Shown here: positions 61,727 to 64,000 of the stretch, piece by piece
Layout of the letters: each line of letters begins with the position of its first letter
Numbering within the stretch: position 1 is the stretch's first letter
From: Caldilineaceae bacterium
GTDB taxonomy: Bacteria; Chloroflexota; Anaerolineae; Caldilineales; Caldilineaceae
Direction: 5' to 3'
DNA length: 64,000 bases
NCBI GenBank assembly: GCA_022827195.1
Contig: JAJDTL010000020.1
Location: 186,001-250,000, forward strand
Made by a program: the position numbers and the translations under genes
The notes under the pieces: generated by a model
Database searches by the model: none
What the model saw: the letters and a program-made list of their open reading frames with translations, nothing else
What the model was told of the DNA's origin: nothing

Positions 61727-62133
61727 AGGGAGTGGTGAACCAGGCGCCCTCCGAGACCGGCAATCTCAATCTTGCTACGGTGCTGAAGACCGTTCACGCG
61801 CTGAGGATGCGGCCTAAGGTCGCAAAACAGCGCGTGAGACATCCCCGCCATTTCCCTGTTTTTCGTCGTTACCTTGCCCCCCGAATGTCCTCAATCGACT
61901 GCCGGGCTCTCCGGACCTGCCAGCCGATCCTCCTGGCTTGGTGTTTCGGCCTGCTGCGCGGCCGGCTGAAGTTGTGGTCCGTTGTCCGGCGGCAACGGGA
62001 AAATGAACAAGAAGGATTTTCCCGGCACGATTGCACAGTTTCTCGATCTCAATCTGCCTCAATCTGCGTGGACTGTACTTAGCATACTCCTGCGCGGTAG
62101 GCGCAGGTACCAGTAAAAGCGGAGGTGAAGAAC
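61727..62133. other. Intergenic leader of the glutamine-synthetase-like gene
   Basis: A 407-bp gap without a credible gene. It ends with a short hairpin (62089-62107) and the perfect ribosome-binding site of the next gene. Confidence 0.5.
62089..62107 (+). promoter_or_regulatory. Short hairpin before the ribosome-binding site
   Basis: Arms CCTGCGC (62089-62095) and GCGCAGG (62101-62107) with a 5-base loop, 13 bp before the GGAGGTGA site. It might affect translation initiation; no evidence beyond sequence. Confidence 0.25.
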
Positions 62134-63534
62134 GTGCGGCCGGTTCCAAATACAGCGCCAGGTATGCTGAGCGTCGACGGGCTGCGCACAGCAGTCGAAG
62201 ACGGCTCGATCGACACGGTCATCCTCGGGTTCCCGGATACGTACGGCAGGCTGATGGGGAAGCGCCTGGACGCCTCGTTTTTTCTGACCGACATGGCAGG
62301 CGGAACGCACGCCTGCGACTACCTCTTCACCGTCGACATGGAGATGGAGCCGATCGCCGGGTACGAGTTCTCCAACTGGGAGCTTGGCTACGGCGACGTG
62401 CACCTGGCGCCGGACCTGGGAACGATTCGCAAGCTCTCCTGGCTGGACAGGACCGCCCTGGTGATCTGCGACGCGCAGCTGGAGCCCGATCATGAGCCTG
62501 TCGCAGTAGCGCCCCGTTCGATCCTGCGCAGGCAGCTCGAGCGGCTGCAATCGCACGGATTTGAAGCGATGGCTGGGTCGGAACTGGAGTACTTCCAGTA
62601 CCGGACTTCATACCTGGACGCGGCCCGGAGTGGATACCGGGATCTGACCGAGGTCGGCTGGTACCTGGAAGACTATCACCTGCTGCAGGGGTCGAGGACG
62701 GAGGAGTTCAACGGTGCATACCGCCGGCATCTCGCTGCGTCCGGCGTCCCGGTCGAGTCGACGAAGGGCGAGTTTGGCAGGGGCCAGCACGAGCTGAACA
62801 TCCGCTACGCGCCAGTCCTGGAAATGGCTGACCGCCACCTCGTACTGAAGCAGGCAGTGAAGGAGATTTCAGACCAGATCGGTTGCAGCGCCACCTTCAT
62901 GGCCAAACCGGACGCGGCGCAGGCCGGTTCGAGTTGTCACCTCCACGTCAGCCTCTGGACGGCTGGAAACGGAGAGTTTGCCAATGCGTTTCCCGGGGAC
63001 AGAGACCTCTCAGGCATCGCGTGCTCCGACCTGTTCCGCTGGTTCCTGGGCGGTTGGATGCGCTACGTGCCGGAGATGATGGCGTGCTACGCGCCTACGG
63101 TGAATTCGTACAAGCGGTTCCAGGCTGGGAGCTGGGCGCCAACGGCTTTGGCATGGTCGCCCGACAACCGGACCGCCGGCTTCCGTGTCGTGGGCCGTGG
63201 GCCGAGTCTGCGCATCGAGTGCCGCATTGCCGGCGCCGACGTGAACCCATACCTCGCCTACGCCGCGGTTATCGCCTCCGGATTGGCCGGCATCGAGCAA
63301 CAGATCGAGCCGCCGCCCGCCTATATCGGCGACGTCTATGCAGCTGCTGACGAGCAGATGCTGCCGGGCAGCCTTGGGGAGGCGGTCAGGTTGTTCGAAG
63401 GCAGCGACCTGGCGCGTTCGGCATTCGGCGAGGAGGTGGTCGCTCACTACGCCCATTTTTTCACGACAGAGGCGGAAGCATACCGAAATGCCGTGACCGA
63501 CTGGGAGCGCGTGCGCTACTTCGAGCGGATATAG
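62134..63534 (+). CDS. Glutamine-synthetase-family ligase (gamma-glutamylamide synthetase type)
   Basis: 466 residues. GTG 62134 is preferred to GTG 62125 because the perfect site GGAGGTGA at 62121-62128 is then properly spaced. The GS fold is complete: N-terminal beta-grasp with GFPDTYGRLMGKRLDASF, metal/ATP motifs SELEYFQYRT and STKGEFGRGQHELNIRYA, FMAKPDAAQAGSSCHLHVSL, and the substrate segment NSYKRFQAGSWAPTALAW. The C terminus ends in FGEEVVAHYAHFFTTEAEAY. The adenylylation Tyr loop of GlnA (NLYDLPP) is not present; the region reads PPPAYIGDVYAA. It is therefore more likely a GlnA-like enzyme such as PuuA that couples glutamate to an amine, than the main housekeeping GS. Confidence 0.9.
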   Translation: MRPVPNTAPGMLSVDGLRTAVEDGSIDTVILGFPDTYGRLMGKRLDASFFLTDMAGGTHACDYLFTVDMEMEPIAGYEFSNWELGYGDVHLAPDLGTIRKLSWLDRTALVICDAQLEPDHEPVAVAPRSILRRQLERLQSHGFEAMAGSELEYFQYRTSYLDAARSGYRDLTEVGWYLEDYHLLQGSRTEEFNGAYRRHLAASGVPVESTKGEFGRGQHELNIRYAPVLEMADRHLVLKQAVKEISDQIGCSATFMAKPDAAQAGSSCHLHVSLWTAGNGEFANAFPGDRDLSGIACSDLFRWFLGGWMRYVPEMMACYAPTVNSYKRFQAGSWAPTALAWSPDNRTAGFRVVGRGPSLRIECRIAGADVNPYLAYAAVIASGLAGIEQQIEPPPAYIGDVYAAADEQMLPGSLGEAVRLFEGSDLARSAFGEEVVAHYAHFFTTEAEAYRNAVTDWERVRYFERI

Positions 63535-64000
63535 TTACTACCGAACAGTTCTCGCACGGGAAGCCCGTAAAGCGTTCGAAAACACAATCGCGTACCAAAA
63601 GACCTCATAGTTCTAAGAGGGCGTTTGAAAATTCGCCCAAGTTGCCATCCTGATCGATTGAGCGACCGTATCCGTCCAAATATCCGGTGAAATCCGCGTT
63701 CTCGTCGCAGGAATCAAGTAGATTTCACTAGGTCGGGCATTGCTATGACGACAAGTCTGAAGGTCACAACCTGGATTGTTCGACCAGACCGGAATATTCA
63801 AACACCCTCTAAGTGCGCGCCCTGAGATGTTGCCGCCGGTCAGGCTCAGGGTTGGGAACCGGAGACCAGCGCAGAGTCAGATCAAGATTCAGTGTTTCGC
63901 CCCCGCCTGCCATCTTGCAGGGACGACGGAGGTCGTCAGCTATTGCAGCTCGTCTTCAGCATTTGACTCCTTGGTCAAGACGCCGGTCTAGGATTACGAT
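63535..64000. other. Terminal intergenic region
   Basis: A 466-bp stretch to the window edge with no credible gene. It holds the MITE-like element at 63617-63809. A gene might continue beyond the edge, but I cannot see one. Confidence 0.6.
63617..63809. mobile_element. MITE-like element with IS5-type terminal inverted repeats
   Basis: About 193 bp bounded by imperfect terminal inverted repeats: GAGGGCGTTTGAAAATTC at 63617-63634, and at the other end the reverse complement GAGGGTGTTTGAATATTC (63809-63792), 16 of 18 identical. Both ends are flanked by TAA (63614-63616 and 63810-63812), consistent with a 3-bp TNA target duplication as produced by some IS5-family elements. The inside has no gene of transposase size; a 62-codon minus-strand frame is probably accidental. 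It is best explained as a non-autonomous derivative mobilised in trans. Confidence 0.75.

Noticed and set aside
63613..63801. 62-codon minus-strand frame as a transposase
   Set aside because: It lies wholly within the MITE, spans its ends, and contains no DDE or HTH pattern.

Overview
The window is 64 kb of GC-rich (about 60-65% by eye), densely packed bacterial chromosome. It carries no rRNA, tRNA, CRISPR array or phage genes that I can recognise. Several features together suggest a Chloroflexota bacterium, probably of the Anaerolineae/Caldilineae type: FAD-dependent thymidylate synthase ThyX, coenzyme F420 genes, a prokaryotic tubulin-like operon, DUF5671 membrane repeats, a decayed Uma2 gene, fused CysNC and a Liv transporter. 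This is inference from gene content; I could not run a phylogeny.

Layout. 0-7.3 kb: inositol-phosphatase-like enzyme and PH-domain protein (minus), metallo-hydrolase (plus), then a membrane transglutaminase and a secreted/anchored protein (minus). 7.3-14.3 kb: an accessory stretch with a small alpha/beta-barrel protein, a DDE-less IS630-type HTH protein, ugd-like plus thyX (4-bp overlap), and a low-GC pair made of a PIN-domain toxin-like protein coupled to a 17-repeat FRG-TPR protein. 14.5-20.2 kb: a complete branched-chain amino acid ABC transporter (livK-H-M-G-F) with a DHFR-like gene inserted between livM and livG. 20.5 kb: a DUF1385 membrane protein. 21.5-30.9 kb: the most interesting locus, a three-gene operon of a very large surface vWA protein, a Tubulin_2-family GTPase, and a second tubulin-like protein that has lost its GTP-binding loop and gained two membrane segments. 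31.3-32.7 kb: a double-thioredoxin lipoprotein.

33-36 kb: sulfate activation (cysD, cysNC). 36-41 kb: FAD monooxygenase, ComEA-like protein, acyl-CoA dehydrogenase, the B12-binding small subunit of methylmalonyl-CoA mutase and its MeaB chaperone. 41.3 kb: a Uma2 gene broken by a 14-bp tandem duplication plus a stop codon. 41.9-46.3 kb: DUF5671 repeat membrane protein, two membrane-attached unknowns and an M20 amidohydrolase. 46.6-49 kb: NADP-dependent oxidoreductase, MaoC hydratase and a membrane-anchored Cas4-like nuclease. 48.8-52.6 kb: F420 genes (cofC, cofD, a nitroreductase resembling the FbiB C-terminal domain) next to a luciferase-like F420/flavin oxidoreductase. 52.8-58.7 kb: molybdenum hydroxylase (an FAD/2Fe-2S fusion subunit and the Mo subunit) with a GNAT, an acyltransferase and a membrane protein. 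58.9-63.5 kb: GH4 glycosidase, VOC protein, nitrilase-family amidase and a glutamine-synthetase-like ligase. The right edge holds a MITE-like element of about 193 bp.

A theme across the window is a family of tandem heptanucleotide arrays (unit AGTKNNN). I found six between co-directional genes, always just ahead of the downstream gene. Regulatory evidence is limited to promoter-like hexamers at about nine places, one convincing intrinsic terminator (31220-31259) and several start/stop overlaps (ATGA, GTGA) that imply translational coupling.
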